A stretch of DNA of 64,000 nucleotides from G963702155 sp963702155 (GCA_963702155.1 OY969717.1:310001-374000); one strand, 5' to 3'. Shown: positions 27,447 to 35,267, counted from the first letter of the stretch. Program-made: numbers and translations. The notes: generated by a model from the letters alone, not told the origin.

Positions 27447-28067
27447 TCACATAAATGACTTAATCGCATCCTTAACAATATCAAGACCTTCGGTGCCCAA
27501 AAACACAAGCGCCCACGTTAAAAGCCCGACCCAAATCATACCGATAAGCGCGCCCACAATAACCGCCAGCCCGTCCCTTGTAATCACCCCCACCGACATC
27601 ACCGCAATCGCAAACGCGGGTATAGTGTTGGTAAGCGGCAACGGTACACAAATCGAAAGCGCCATAATAATACCAACCAACCCGATAATGGATTTACCGA
27701 CTTCGCTCGTGATAAACATCAACCTTGGGCGAATGAAGATTTCAAACTTGCCTAAAACCGGCACGGCCTTATCGACAATAGCCTCAAACGTCTCGCGTTT
27801 AAAACTTTTCTCCATCACACTTTTCGGCAGCCACAACTCTTTTTTCCGTATAAATTGCTGAAACGTCAAAAACAAAAGCGGGATCGCAATAATAAGGTTA
27901 ATTCCCAAACCAGGCAGGGGAATCGCGGCGGGCAGGGCGAATATAAATAAGAAAAAGGCAACACTTCGGTCTTCAAACGCATGTAAAAGATCCGCCACCG
28001 AAACGCGTTCGCCCGTAAGGTTTGCCTTAAAATCTGCCAATAAAACCGACACCGGATGATGGGACAT
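27447..28067 (-). CDS. ExoD family exopolysaccharide synthesis protein
   Basis: Integral membrane protein of the ExoD family, named for a rhizobial gene affecting exopolysaccharide and alkali tolerance. The signatures are VSVADLLHAFEDRSVAFFLF near residues 20-39, then ALPAAIPLPGLGINLIIAIP near 45-64, and several further hydrophobic helices. The length (206 aa) is usual. It is upstream of dsbB on the same strand. The 255-base gap to tRNA-Leu contains the end of the recombinase reading frame on this strand. Confidence 0.88.
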   Translation of the reverse strand: MSHHPVSVLLADFKANLTGERVSVADLLHAFEDRSVAFFLFIFALPAAIPLPGLGINLIIAIPLLFLTFQQFIRKKELWLPKSVMEKSFKRETFEAIVDKAVPVLGKFEIFIRPRLMFITSEVGKSIIGLVGIIMALSICVPLPLTNTIPAFAIAVMSVGVITRDGLAVIVGALIGMIWVGLLTWALVFLGTEGLDIVKDAIKSFM

Positions 28068-28273
28068 AAATAAAATTCTTTTTTCGTAAGGGTTAAACTT
28101 GATTTCTTGTATAGAATTCTTTAAACCATGTGAAGCTTTTTGAAGAATTATTGATAAATTTAAGATATGACTTTTTCAAAAATTTATAGCAAACAGGTTT
28201 ATCTGTTAAAATATTTGCAATTCGCTTTGGCTTTTATACAAGGAATGAAGCGCGCCGCCTACAAGACAAGTAG

Positions 28274-29485
28274 TCAAGCGGTGAAATGACGAAGTAGAAA
28301 ACCAAATGGAATTGTAAAGAATGCCTCTCTGGCGGAATCGGTAGACGCGCCGGATTCAAAATCCGGTTTCTTCGGAAGTGCGAGTTCAAGTCTCGCGGGA
28401 GGCACCATTTTATCCTTATTGATACCAATATCCTCCATAAGCCTGAATGGAAGCGTTTTTTCGGGAGTTCTATAGCCCTCGTGTTTGTCGTAGACCAGTT
28501 TGCTGGCAAAGCCTAATTTTAACAGGGCGCGCTTGTCTTCGATATTGTCTGAATTCCACAGCGCATGCGGGTTTGCAAGGAACGTGATAGCAGTTCTAAA
28601 GTTCTCATCAAAAGACCCAAGCGGTTTGCCACATTGTTTGATTTTTTAGGTGAGCGCCACCTTCTCTTTTTCCAGCTTCCGCACCTTGTTCTCATAGGCA
28701 GCGACCAAGCTGGCACTATCGGTTTCAACGATACGCTCAATCAGCTGGTCGGATTGTCGCTCTATTTTTATAAGCGCTTTTTTTGCCGTTGAGGCTTCGC
28801 CGCTCATATTGTCAATCCTGTCTTGCCACAGCCCTTCGAACATTTCAGACGACATAAAGAAAATCTCACGCGTGGGCCGCATGCCCGTGAGCAACTCTTT
28901 AAACGCGCCTTCGATATCGGCCTTGCGGATCGATTTGCCGTAGCGCGCGCACTTCACGCCGTTCTCTTTGTGCTGGCAGAGATAATAAGCATAACGTCCG
29001 CCAACACCGCGTGACCAGCCCGCCGTCAGCGGATTGCCGCAGCAACTGCAACTTACATAGCCCCGTAGCGGGAAATCGTCATGCACATCGCGGCGGCGCG
29101 GCTGGTGATTGCCTTTCAGGCGGCTTTGTACCTTTTCCCATGTCTCATAGGAAATAATCGCCTCATGCTTGCCGGGCTGCATGGTGATGCCCCAATTCGG
29201 CACGTCCAGATATCCGGCATAAAGCGGGCGCTCTAAAATATCCCTAACGGTTTTAAAATGCACCTTGCCGCGCTTGTTTTTGTTCGGAAACGCCGTATGG
29301 GATTCAAGAAACTCTTTAAATGCGCTTTGCGTGGCAAAGCGTCCGGAAGCGTAACCTTCAAGCGCCTCCCTTATAATATCCGCGATAGCCCCGTCCGGCA
29401 CCAGTATTTTGCCATGGCCTTTCTGGTCGGCGTAGCGGTACCCCATAGGCCGCTTCGGAAAGCTAAGGTGCTTTCAACCTCCCGC
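28274..29485 (-). pseudogene. Large serine recombinase remnant
   Basis: The intact part (29446-28646) carries the recombinase domain (MGYRYADQKGHG, then LERPLYAGYL), the zinc ribbon (GYVSCSCCGNPL and HKENGVKCARYG) and the coiled coil typical of large serine recombinases. The N-terminal resolvase catalytic domain is absent, since a stop precedes the KRPMGYRY segment. An in-frame TAA at 28646 interrupts the coiled coil, but the same frame continues with family-typical sequence (NPHALWNSDNIEDKRALLKL) for 124 codons, running antisense through tRNA-Leu to TGA at 28274. Both losses mean the enzyme is dead. Confidence 0.85.
28323..28407 (+). tRNA. tRNA-Leu (anticodon CAA)
   Basis: 85-nt class II tRNA with encoded CCA. 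The acceptor stem GCCTCTC pairs with GGGAGGC, and the anticodon stem CCGGA/TCCGG encloses the loop TTCAAAA, giving anticodon CAA. The long variable arm (TTTCTTCGGAAG) is typical of leucine tRNAs, and the T-arm is GCGAGTTCAAGTCTCGC. It is the left boundary of an acquired region, and the antisense strand is part of the reading frame of the adjacent recombinase. Confidence 0.96.
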
Positions 29486-29528
29486 GCCCTGCAAAACGTA
29501 TTGCCGTTTCATCACTTCTCATATAGCC

Positions 29529-29604
29529 ATGAGCTATAAGGACTATCTTTATAACTCAAAATCATGCTATTATATGAGCTATAAACAAGAGGGTTATAGC
29601 TCAT
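29529..29604. promoter_or_regulatory. Repeated ATGAGCTATAA operator-like boxes upstream of fic
   Basis: Three exact copies of an 11-mer: ATGAGCTATAA at 29529-29539 and 29574-29584, and its inverse TTATAGCTCAT at 29594-29604. The last two form an inverted repeat with a 9-base spacer and cover the ribosome site (AGAGGG) and start codon of the Fic gene. This layout suits autorepression, possibly by the winged-helix tail of the Fic protein itself. Confidence 0.65.
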
Positions 29605-30709
29605 GCAATGGAATTGGCAATATAAAGACTGGCCGCATTTTAAATGGGATCATAGCGCATTGGAAGACTATGAAGCCCAATTCCTGCACGGTTCCGGCGT
29701 TTTGATTGGTTCGACACGGCATTTTAGCGACAGCGATAAATCCTCGCTCATTGTCGATATGATGACCGATGAAGCGCTCAAAACATCAGAAATTGAAGGC
29801 GAATATCTCAACCGTGACAGCGTTCAATCCTCCATCCGGCGCAATTTTGGGCTGGACAGCGATAATCGCCGTATCCCTCCCGCCGAACGCGGCATCGCGG
29901 AAATGATGAGTGACCTCTATCATAACGCGCTGGAGCCGCTTGGCCATGAAACGCTGTTTCGCTGGCATAAAATGCTTACTAGCGGCAGGCACGATTTAAA
30001 AGATTTTGGCCGTTACCGCACGCATGACGAGCCGATGCAGGTCGTCTCCGGCCCAATTCACGATCCCGACATTCATTTTGAAGCGCCGCCATCAAAACAA
30101 ATGAAAGCCGAAATGGATGCGTTCGTGAAATGGTTTAAGGCAACAGCGCCGAAAGAAACAGACGCGTTGCCCGCCTTAACCCGCGCCGGACTGGCACATT
30201 TATATTTTGTCTGCATCCATCCATTCGAGGACGGCAACGGGCGAATTGGCCGAGCAATATCTGAAAAAGCTTTGTCGGAATGTTCGGGCCAGCCGACCTT
30301 GATTGCGCTATCACATACGATTGAAGAGGGCCGGAAGCTTTATTATCAAAAGCTTGAATTTAACAACAAGGATTTGGAAATTACAGACTGGCTTGTTTAT
30401 TTCGCCGAAACCGTTTTAAGCGCGCAGGACCGCACACAGAAAATGATCGATTTCTTGCTCGCAAAAACACACTTGTATGATCGTGTACGCGGGCAGTTAA
30501 ATCCCCGTCAGGAAAAAGTCATCGAACGCATGTTCCGCGAAGGCCTAAACGGCTTTAAAGGCGGCCTTGGCGCAGAAAACTACATCACCATCACCGGTAC
30601 CTCCCGCGCGACCGCCACAAGGGATTTACAGGATTTAGTTGAAAAAGGCATATTAATAAAAGAGGGCGAGCTCAAAGGTACACGATATTATTTGAATATT
30701 TGGATTTAG
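29603..30709 (+). CDS. Fic family protein with N-terminal autoinhibitory motif and C-terminal winged helix
   Basis: Fic-domain enzyme, probably an AMP transferase. The DUF4172-type N-terminus contains the inhibitory motif TSEIEG near residues 60-65, matching (S/T)xxxE(G/N), so the enzyme should be self-inhibited. The catalytic motif HPFEDGNGRIGR is near residues 211-222 and complete. The last ~80 residues form a winged helix (ENYITITGTSRATATRDLQD). Length 368 aa is normal. It starts with ATG inside an inverted repeat. No separate antitoxin is adjacent, consistent with an internal inhibitor. Confidence 0.9.
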   Translation: MQWNWQYKDWPHFKWDHSALEDYEAQFLHGSGVLIGSTRHFSDSDKSSLIVDMMTDEALKTSEIEGEYLNRDSVQSSIRRNFGLDSDNRRIPPAERGIAEMMSDLYHNALEPLGHETLFRWHKMLTSGRHDLKDFGRYRTHDEPMQVVSGPIHDPDIHFEAPPSKQMKAEMDAFVKWFKATAPKETDALPALTRAGLAHLYFVCIHPFEDGNGRIGRAISEKALSECSGQPTLIALSHTIEEGRKLYYQKLEFNNKDLEITDWLVYFAETVLSAQDRTQKMIDFLLAKTHLYDRVRGQLNPRQEKVIERMFREGLNGFKGGLGAENYITITGTSRATATRDLQDLVEKGILIKEGELKGTRYYLNIWI

Positions 30710-30813
30710 GTCGAACATTTATTACTCTCTTAACAAGATGATGTAAAAAGAAATTTTTGGCGTTTGTTTAAGATTTTATTTTTTTATCTAAAAAAAACAA
30801 ATCGTGAACACTA

Positions 30814-30861
30814 TATGTTGACATGATAGTAAGATTGCTATCAATATATAGTATCAACATA
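30814..30861. promoter_or_regulatory. Nested palindrome and promoter-like box before the TIR-like gene
   Basis: An outer inverted repeat TATGTTGA / TCAACATA (30814-30821, 30854-30861) encloses an inner one GATAG / CTATC (30825-30829, 30838-30842). A consensus -35 hexamer TTGACA lies inside the left arm at 30818-30823, with an AT-rich -10 region around 30842-30852. Repressor binding here would block transcription. Confidence 0.6.
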
Positions 30862-30875
30862 AAAGGAGGTGCGTC

Positions 30876-32003
30876 TTGTCGCCAAAAATAGATAAAGAGA
30901 CAACTAAAAAAACAAAAACGAAACAGACCCGTATTAGGCAAACCGATGTTCCAGCATATAGCTTAGAACAAGCGTTACGCGTTCCGGAAGCTATTCATGA
31001 AAATTATGGAGGCGACCCTACCAAACCTTTGAATGTTGCCCAAGCTATGAATTTAACGCCATCATCGAGTAACTATCGTCAGCTAACAGGTGCTTCTATT
31101 GCGTATGGATTAACTGAAGGGGGTTATAATGCGCCGGAAATCAGCATTTCTGAGCTAGGAAAAAGAATCGTTTCACCTTTGGAAGAAGGCGGCGATTTGA
31201 TTGCAAAAAGAGAAGCTTTTTTAAGGCCACGCATTATTTCAGAGTTTCTGAATAAATATGATGGTCATGGTATTCCTAGAAAAGATATTGCAATAAACGT
31301 CATAGTGGATATGGGGGTACCCCGTGAACGAGCACAATCAATATTAGAATTGATTCTTGAAGGAGCAAGTTCTTTAGGGCTATTGAGTGAAATAAAAGGA
31401 AAAAAATACGTCAATATTGATGCCTCACATCATCATGCTGCCAACAATAATGAAAGCTTAGCGGAAGATTTTCAATATAATGAAGAAGATGTTATTGACG
31501 AAATAATAGAAGAAAATACGGATAAAGGCTATAATTCTAAAGCTGAATCAGCTTCTGAAAACAAAAAAATGAAACGTGTTTTTATCACACATGGTAAAAA
31601 TCGGAAGTTTGTAACGCCTATCAAAAAATTATTAGCATTTGGAGAATTAGAACCCATTGTATCTGTAGAGGTTCAATCGATATCCGAACCTGTTCCAGAT
31701 AAAGTTATGAATGATATGCGCTCATGCGGGGCTGCGATTATTCATGTGGATCACGAGCAAAAACTGATTGATGGAGACGCTAACGAGCATATTGTTTTGA
31801 ACCCAAATGTCCTTATAGAAATTGGAGCCGCAATGGCGCTATATGGGCGCAGGTTTATTTTGTTGGTAAGAGAAGGGATAGTGTTGCCTTCCAATTTACA
31901 AGGTTTATTTGAAGTTCGATATAATGATGAAAATTTAGATAGCGACGCTACAATTAGGTTGTTAGAAGCTATAAAAAAACTCAAAAGCACATCACACCCT
32001 TAG
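30876..32003 (+). CDS. Protein with C-terminal TIR-like (CAP12/Pycsar-effector type) nucleotide-binding domain
   Basis: A 375-residue protein. Residues ~230-370 match the TIR-like family used as NAD-degrading effectors in CBASS and Pycsar immunity: KRVFITHGKNRKFVTPIKKL, then MRSCGAAIIHVDHE, then PNVLIEIGAAMALYGRRF with the conserved glutamate, and REGIVLPSNLQGLFEVRY. Residues ~25-190 are a helical region with winged-helix-like units (ISELGKRIVSP, GVPRERAQSILELILEGASS), then an acidic linker. It starts at TTG with a perfect AAAGGAGGTG site. No cyclase gene adjoins it, so how it is triggered is open. The gene is AT-rich compared with its neighbours. Confidence 0.82.
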   Translation: MSPKIDKETTKKTKTKQTRIRQTDVPAYSLEQALRVPEAIHENYGGDPTKPLNVAQAMNLTPSSSNYRQLTGASIAYGLTEGGYNAPEISISELGKRIVSPLEEGGDLIAKREAFLRPRIISEFLNKYDGHGIPRKDIAINVIVDMGVPRERAQSILELILEGASSLGLLSEIKGKKYVNIDASHHHAANNNESLAEDFQYNEEDVIDEIIEENTDKGYNSKAESASENKKMKRVFITHGKNRKFVTPIKKLLAFGELEPIVSVEVQSISEPVPDKVMNDMRSCGAAIIHVDHEQKLIDGDANEHIVLNPNVLIEIGAAMALYGRRFILLVREGIVLPSNLQGLFEVRYNDENLDSDATIRLLEAIKKLKSTSHP

Positions 32004-32145
32004 TACTAATTGGCGCTGCCCCTCGCGCGTGCAAGGCATCCACACGTATCCCTGACGGGAGCCCTCGTGCGGAGCCTCCTTGCACTTGCTACCCCCGTTT
32101 TCGCCAAAGGGCAGGGGTGCATGCATATGCACCCTTTTTATTGAT
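32004..32145. other. GC-rich structured spacer
   Basis: This 140-base stretch is strikingly GC-rich between two AT-rich genes. It contains an 8-bp inverted repeat GTGCAAGG / CCTTGCAC (about 32033-32088) enclosing GGGAGCCCTCGTGCGG, and ends with a terminator at 32115-32140. It may be a small structured RNA, a transfer-origin remnant or a recombination scar. Confidence 0.4.
32115..32140 (+). terminator. Rho-independent terminator
   Basis: Stem GGGTGCAT / ATGCACCC with a 4-base loop followed by a run of T. It lies downstream of the TIR-like gene. Confidence 0.75.
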
Positions 32146-32385
32146 TTAATGTAAATAATCCGGGCCTGAATAATCGCGGCTGCGGTTGAAATCCTTGCTA
32201 ATATCCGTGTCAGGCTGGATCCCCATACTCATATAGCGCCCAATGTCTTGGCGCAGTTCCAGCATGGTTTTGTCGTATTCGTATTGCAGGACGTTGATCT
32301 TGGTTTGCAATTTTCGCCGCTCACAGAGTTGCTGTGTGGTCATTTCATGCCGCTCGATTTTATCTCGCTCTTTGCAGGCAATCAC
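32146..32385 (-). CDS. Small helical protein, mobilization-type accessory
   Basis: A 79-residue charged, helical protein with no recognised family (QQLCERRKLQTKINVLQYEY followed by TMLELRQDIGRYMSMGI). It probably starts at the GTG at 32385 or the ATG at 32343. It overlaps the end of the upstream MobC-like gene by 26 bases in another frame, indicating a two-gene unit. The aspartate-rich end (SKDFNRSRDYSGPDYLH) is not diagnostic. It is probably a remnant of a mobilizable element, judging from the partner. Confidence 0.45.
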   Translation of the reverse strand: MIACKERDKIERHEMTTQQLCERRKLQTKINVLQYEYDKTMLELRQDIGRYMSMGIQPDTDISKDFNRSRDYSGPDYLH

Positions 32386-32548
32386 ATTTTGTTCGTTCTC
32401 TTGTAGAATCTTTTTGTATTTCCCGGTAAAGCGAAACCATATACGCCGCCAGCGGCATCACTCCGGCCAAATGTTCAAGCTGCGACCGCTCGCCCGGCGT
32501 CAGCTTCACTGTAAATGCAATACGCTTTTCTTTTTGCTTTTTAGACAT
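32360..32548 (-). CDS. MobC/ribbon-helix-helix-like protein
   Basis: A 62-residue basic protein with the pattern of plasmid mobilization MobC or ribbon-helix-helix proteins: RIAFTVKLTPGERSQLEHLA as strand plus helix, then GVMPLAAYMVSLYREI as the second helix. An AGGAAT site precedes the ATG. It is short for MobC and lacks a relaxase neighbour, so it may be a remnant. It overlaps the next small ORF. Confidence 0.5.
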   Translation of the reverse strand: MSKKQKEKRIAFTVKLTPGERSQLEHLAGVMPLAAYMVSLYREIQKDSTRERTKCDCLQRAR

Positions 32549-32849
32549 GAGTATTCCTTTCGAAGCGCGGTTAATACGCCTCTTTCAAATGTTAAATGAT
32601 GGAAAATGACAAAGCGGGCGGGAGAAGCGTTTAAACTTCATTCGCCCGCTTAATGTGGCAATGATTTAACGATAGATCGTTTTATTAAGAGAAGTGTATT
32701 GCAAAATGGCTTCCCATTCGGCTAATGTCTTGAACAATGCGTTCGAGTTGCACTCATCCGAGCGCACCATTTTTTTATATTGAGTTGAGCACGGTCAGTT
32801 TAGATTGGAAATGTCACAGGTTTCTCTATTATGCTCCTGAAGGTACATA
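32549..32849. other. Intergenic region with hairpin and a possible transposase fragment
   Basis: It contains a hairpin AAGCGGGCG / CGCCCGCTT (about 32615-32652) with an inner GAAG / CTTC. A 34-codon minus-strand frame (32770-32666) includes FKTLAEWEAILQY, which faintly recalls the C-terminal end of insertion-sequence transposases; this is a weak resemblance. No other gene was seen. Confidence 0.3.
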
Positions 32850-34238
32850 ATGCTACATCTAACCAACATTGTTGAAACATTCCCGACAGTTAAAATTGCT
32901 AACGATAGCAATGGGCTACCTATAGAGGTGTCTTTAATTGCCCAACTTGGTCACGGTGCGGGCAATCATCTTGTGTCTCACGTGTCTTCGAGACAAAAAA
33001 ACCATTCAGAGTTCATAGATGAATTAGATGAGCCATCCGCAAAACTAGCCGGTACTAATTTTTCTCTCGGCGACAAAACCTCTCTGTATTCATTTGTTGT
33101 TGGGCCAAAAGGGCATCCATTCCATAGGCATGAAGGGCATCGAATTTTTACGGCTATTTCTGGAAGCGGCGGAGCGCAATTACGGTTTTCTACTGCCAGT
33201 ACGCAAGAAATAGAAAAAGATCCTCATAATTTTATTAACGCATTGCATTTTGTAAATATACCCCCTGATTGCATGTTTACAGTGCGGTTTGGGGGTGGAA
33301 CATGGCATCAGTTTTGGCCGCTATCTAAAAACTCCCTACATCCTGTTTTCTTTGCATTATCATGCCATACAGATGAATTGGGCGGCAACCTGACAAATGA
33401 ATTAAGAGAAAAAATAAAATCAAATAGCGCCGATATACCATCGCTTACCGAGCTTTTACCTAAAGATGTTTCAACGCTTATTTATTCTAAAGATTTTCAA
33501 GAAAAAATTGTTCCGACTACAACTCTTTCATTAGACGCAGCAGCAGGAACGACCCAACGTAAAGTTTGCGATACATTTCGTGGTCGCATGGGAATTTTAC
33601 GAGGCGCTTGGGGAAATTGGTATAATTCTGGAGGTTACGTATCCCAAACTGACTTAACAAAAACAGTCATTAAATTAAAAGATGTTCCTCAACATTCAAT
33701 ATTAAAAAATCATTTGAACGATGTTTCTCTCAATTATGAAGATACATTTATGATTGCTTTAAAAAACATCAATTTTAAAGGCCTGAACGCGAGCGCGGTT
33801 TTAGAGTTATTATTGGAAGGTTTTTTAATGAACGCTCCCCAAAGCGTTTCGAGGCTTATGATGTTCCGCAATTTACTTGTTAAACCACTAGGGCTAAGAA
33901 CATCGCCTTTAGGATGTCCCGTTTCATCACTTCTCTCTAATGATATTAGCAATGTTTTTGCAAAAAAATATCCGGTTTGGGATCAAAAAATTGAAGATGA
34001 CGGATCAATAGCCCAAGTCATATTAGGTGCAGATGATAAACATCTTATGTTTCGGTCATGTGTAGGAGTAGAGGTCGTAGATCAATTTCATATAAAGATT
34101 ACTTTAGGAACACGCGTACATTGCAAAAATATGTTTGGTCGTCTCTACATGTACGTAATTGATTATTTTCATCGTCATTATATAACGCCAACAATATTAC
34201 GCCGTGCATCGGATTATATTATTTCTCAAGTGAAGTAA
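32850..34238 (+). CDS. Cupin-like domain fused to DUF2867-like domain
   Basis: A 462-residue protein with two parts. Residues ~60-180 have a cupin-like pattern: GPKGHPFHRHEGHRIFTAIS with clustered histidines, then FVNIPPDCMFTVRFGGGTWH with the second histidine. Residues ~255-460 resemble DUF2867 proteins: RGAWGNWYNSGG early, LMMFRNLLVKPLGLRTSP near 342, GADDKHLMFRSCVGVEV near 392, and YVIDYFHRHYITPTILRRAS at the end. I know of no described protein with this fusion. It is AT-rich, stands alone at the right end of the island, and its role is unknown; a metal-dependent enzyme or sensor is possible. Confidence 0.65.
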   Translation: MLHLTNIVETFPTVKIANDSNGLPIEVSLIAQLGHGAGNHLVSHVSSRQKNHSEFIDELDEPSAKLAGTNFSLGDKTSLYSFVVGPKGHPFHRHEGHRIFTAISGSGGAQLRFSTASTQEIEKDPHNFINALHFVNIPPDCMFTVRFGGGTWHQFWPLSKNSLHPVFFALSCHTDELGGNLTNELREKIKSNSADIPSLTELLPKDVSTLIYSKDFQEKIVPTTTLSLDAAAGTTQRKVCDTFRGRMGILRGAWGNWYNSGGYVSQTDLTKTVIKLKDVPQHSILKNHLNDVSLNYEDTFMIALKNINFKGLNASAVLELLLEGFLMNAPQSVSRLMMFRNLLVKPLGLRTSPLGCPVSSLLSNDISNVFAKKYPVWDQKIEDDGSIAQVILGADDKHLMFRSCVGVEVVDQFHIKITLGTRVHCKNMFGRLYMYVIDYFHRHYITPTILRRASDYIISQVK

Positions 34239-34274
34239 TCTGTTTCGAATATTGTTTTGGAATCTTATTTAAAA

Positions 34275-35267
34275 TTAAACGCCCACCAAATGCGCGCTGT
34301 TTTTATCGCCACTCTCAATCGCGCGCAAATTCGATAGCGTCGTGCCCGCAATATTGGTCAGCGCTTCCTTTGTAAAAAACGCCTGATGCCCCGTAATCAA
34401 AACATTCGGAAACGTCAACAATCGTGAAAACACATCATCTTGAATAACTTCCTGCGACAGATTTTCAAAAAACATATCTGACTCTTCTTCATATACATCC
34501 AGCCCCAGCCACCCGATCTTTTTAGACTTTAATCCCGTAATCACCGCGCGCGTATCAATCAACCCGCCGCGGCTGGTATTTACAATCATCACCCCGTCCT
34601 TCATGGTCGCAATCGTATCCTCATCAATCAAATGATACGTATCGGGGGTCAGCGGACAATGCAGCGTGATAATATCGCTCGTCTGAAAAACCGTATCAAG
34701 ATCGGTATAGGTAACATAATCATCTGGTAACTGATCCGCATATTTATCATACGCAATCACGTGACAGCCAAAACCGGACAAAATCTTGGCCGTAATCTGC
34801 CCGATTTTCCCCATGCCAATTATGCCCGCCGTCTTGTCGTTCAGATCAAAACCAAGCAACCCATCGAGCGCAAAATTACCCTCTCGCACGCGGTTATACG
34901 CCTTGTGATATTTTCGGTTAAGCGACAGCATCATGCCAACCGTATGTTCCGCCACCGCAAAGGGGGAATACGCCGGCACATGAGCAACCGTAATGCCCGC
35001 CGCCTTCGCCGCCTCCAAATCAACATTGTTATACCCCGCGCAGCGCAGCGCAATGGTGCGTATGCCGTAATTCTTAAGCGCCTCAATTACATCGGCGTCT
35101 ACAGTATCATTCACAAACACACAAACCGCATCCGCATTTTTCGCCAGCGACACCGTATCGGCGCCCAAATGTGCCTCCAAAAACACAAGTTCATAGCCGT
35201 AGTCTTCATTTTCTGCGGTAAAGAACCGCTCATCACTGGGCTTGGTACTAAAAAAAACGATACGCAT
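34275..35267 (-). CDS. D-2-hydroxyacid dehydrogenase (D-lactate dehydrogenase type)
   Basis: NAD-dependent dehydrogenase of the LdhA type, reducing pyruvate or related 2-oxoacids to D-hydroxyacids. The substrate arginine lies in ALRCAGYNNVDLEAAK near residue 75. The Rossmann motif is GMGKIGQ near 151, followed by VNTSRGGLIDT near 230. The catalytic histidine is in LITGHQAFFTKEAL near 294. The length of 330 aa fits. It is monocistronic and marks the return to vertical sequence after the island. Confidence 0.9.
   Translation of the reverse strand: MRIVFFSTKPSDERFFTAENEDYGYELVFLEAHLGADTVSLAKNADAVCVFVNDTVDADVIEALKNYGIRTIALRCAGYNNVDLEAAKAAGITVAHVPAYSPFAVAEHTVGMMLSLNRKYHKAYNRVREGNFALDGLLGFDLNDKTAGIIGMGKIGQITAKILSGFGCHVIAYDKYADQLPDDYVTYTDLDTVFQTSDIITLHCPLTPDTYHLIDEDTIATMKDGVMIVNTSRGGLIDTRAVITGLKSKKIGWLGLDVYEEESDMFFENLSQEVIQDDVFSRLLTFPNVLITGHQAFFTKEALTNIAGTTLSNLRAIESGDKNSAHLVGV

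Larger units (their letters stand above)
28408..34260. mobile_element. Genomic island at tRNA-Leu, decayed integrative element
   Basis: The island lies between the vertical genes exoD/tRNA-Leu and the D-2-hydroxyacid dehydrogenase gene. It contains a broken large serine recombinase abutting the tRNA, a Fic protein, a TIR-like protein, two small mobilization-type ORFs and a cupin-DUF2867 fusion. Gene density is lower and base composition changes from gene to gene, with a GC-rich spacer at 32.0 kb and AT-rich TIR and cupin genes. I did not find a second copy of the tRNA end at the right border, so the exact limits are approximate. Confidence 0.7.

Noticed and set aside
28234..28509. 91-codon frame on the minus strand across tRNA-Leu
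   Set aside because: It is a shadow of the recombinase frame, which is the one with family-typical sequence.
30876..32003. Complete CBASS or Pycsar operon
   Set aside because: No CD-NTase or Pycsar cyclase is present beside the TIR-like gene; the Fic protein is not a cyclase.
32000..32145. CRISPR or transposon terminal repeat
   Set aside because: There are no regularly spaced repeats and no matched terminal inverted repeats flanking a gene.
34200..34275. Right attachment site matching the tRNA-Leu 3' end
   Set aside because: I could not find a copy of the tRNA end between the cupin gene and the dehydrogenase gene.
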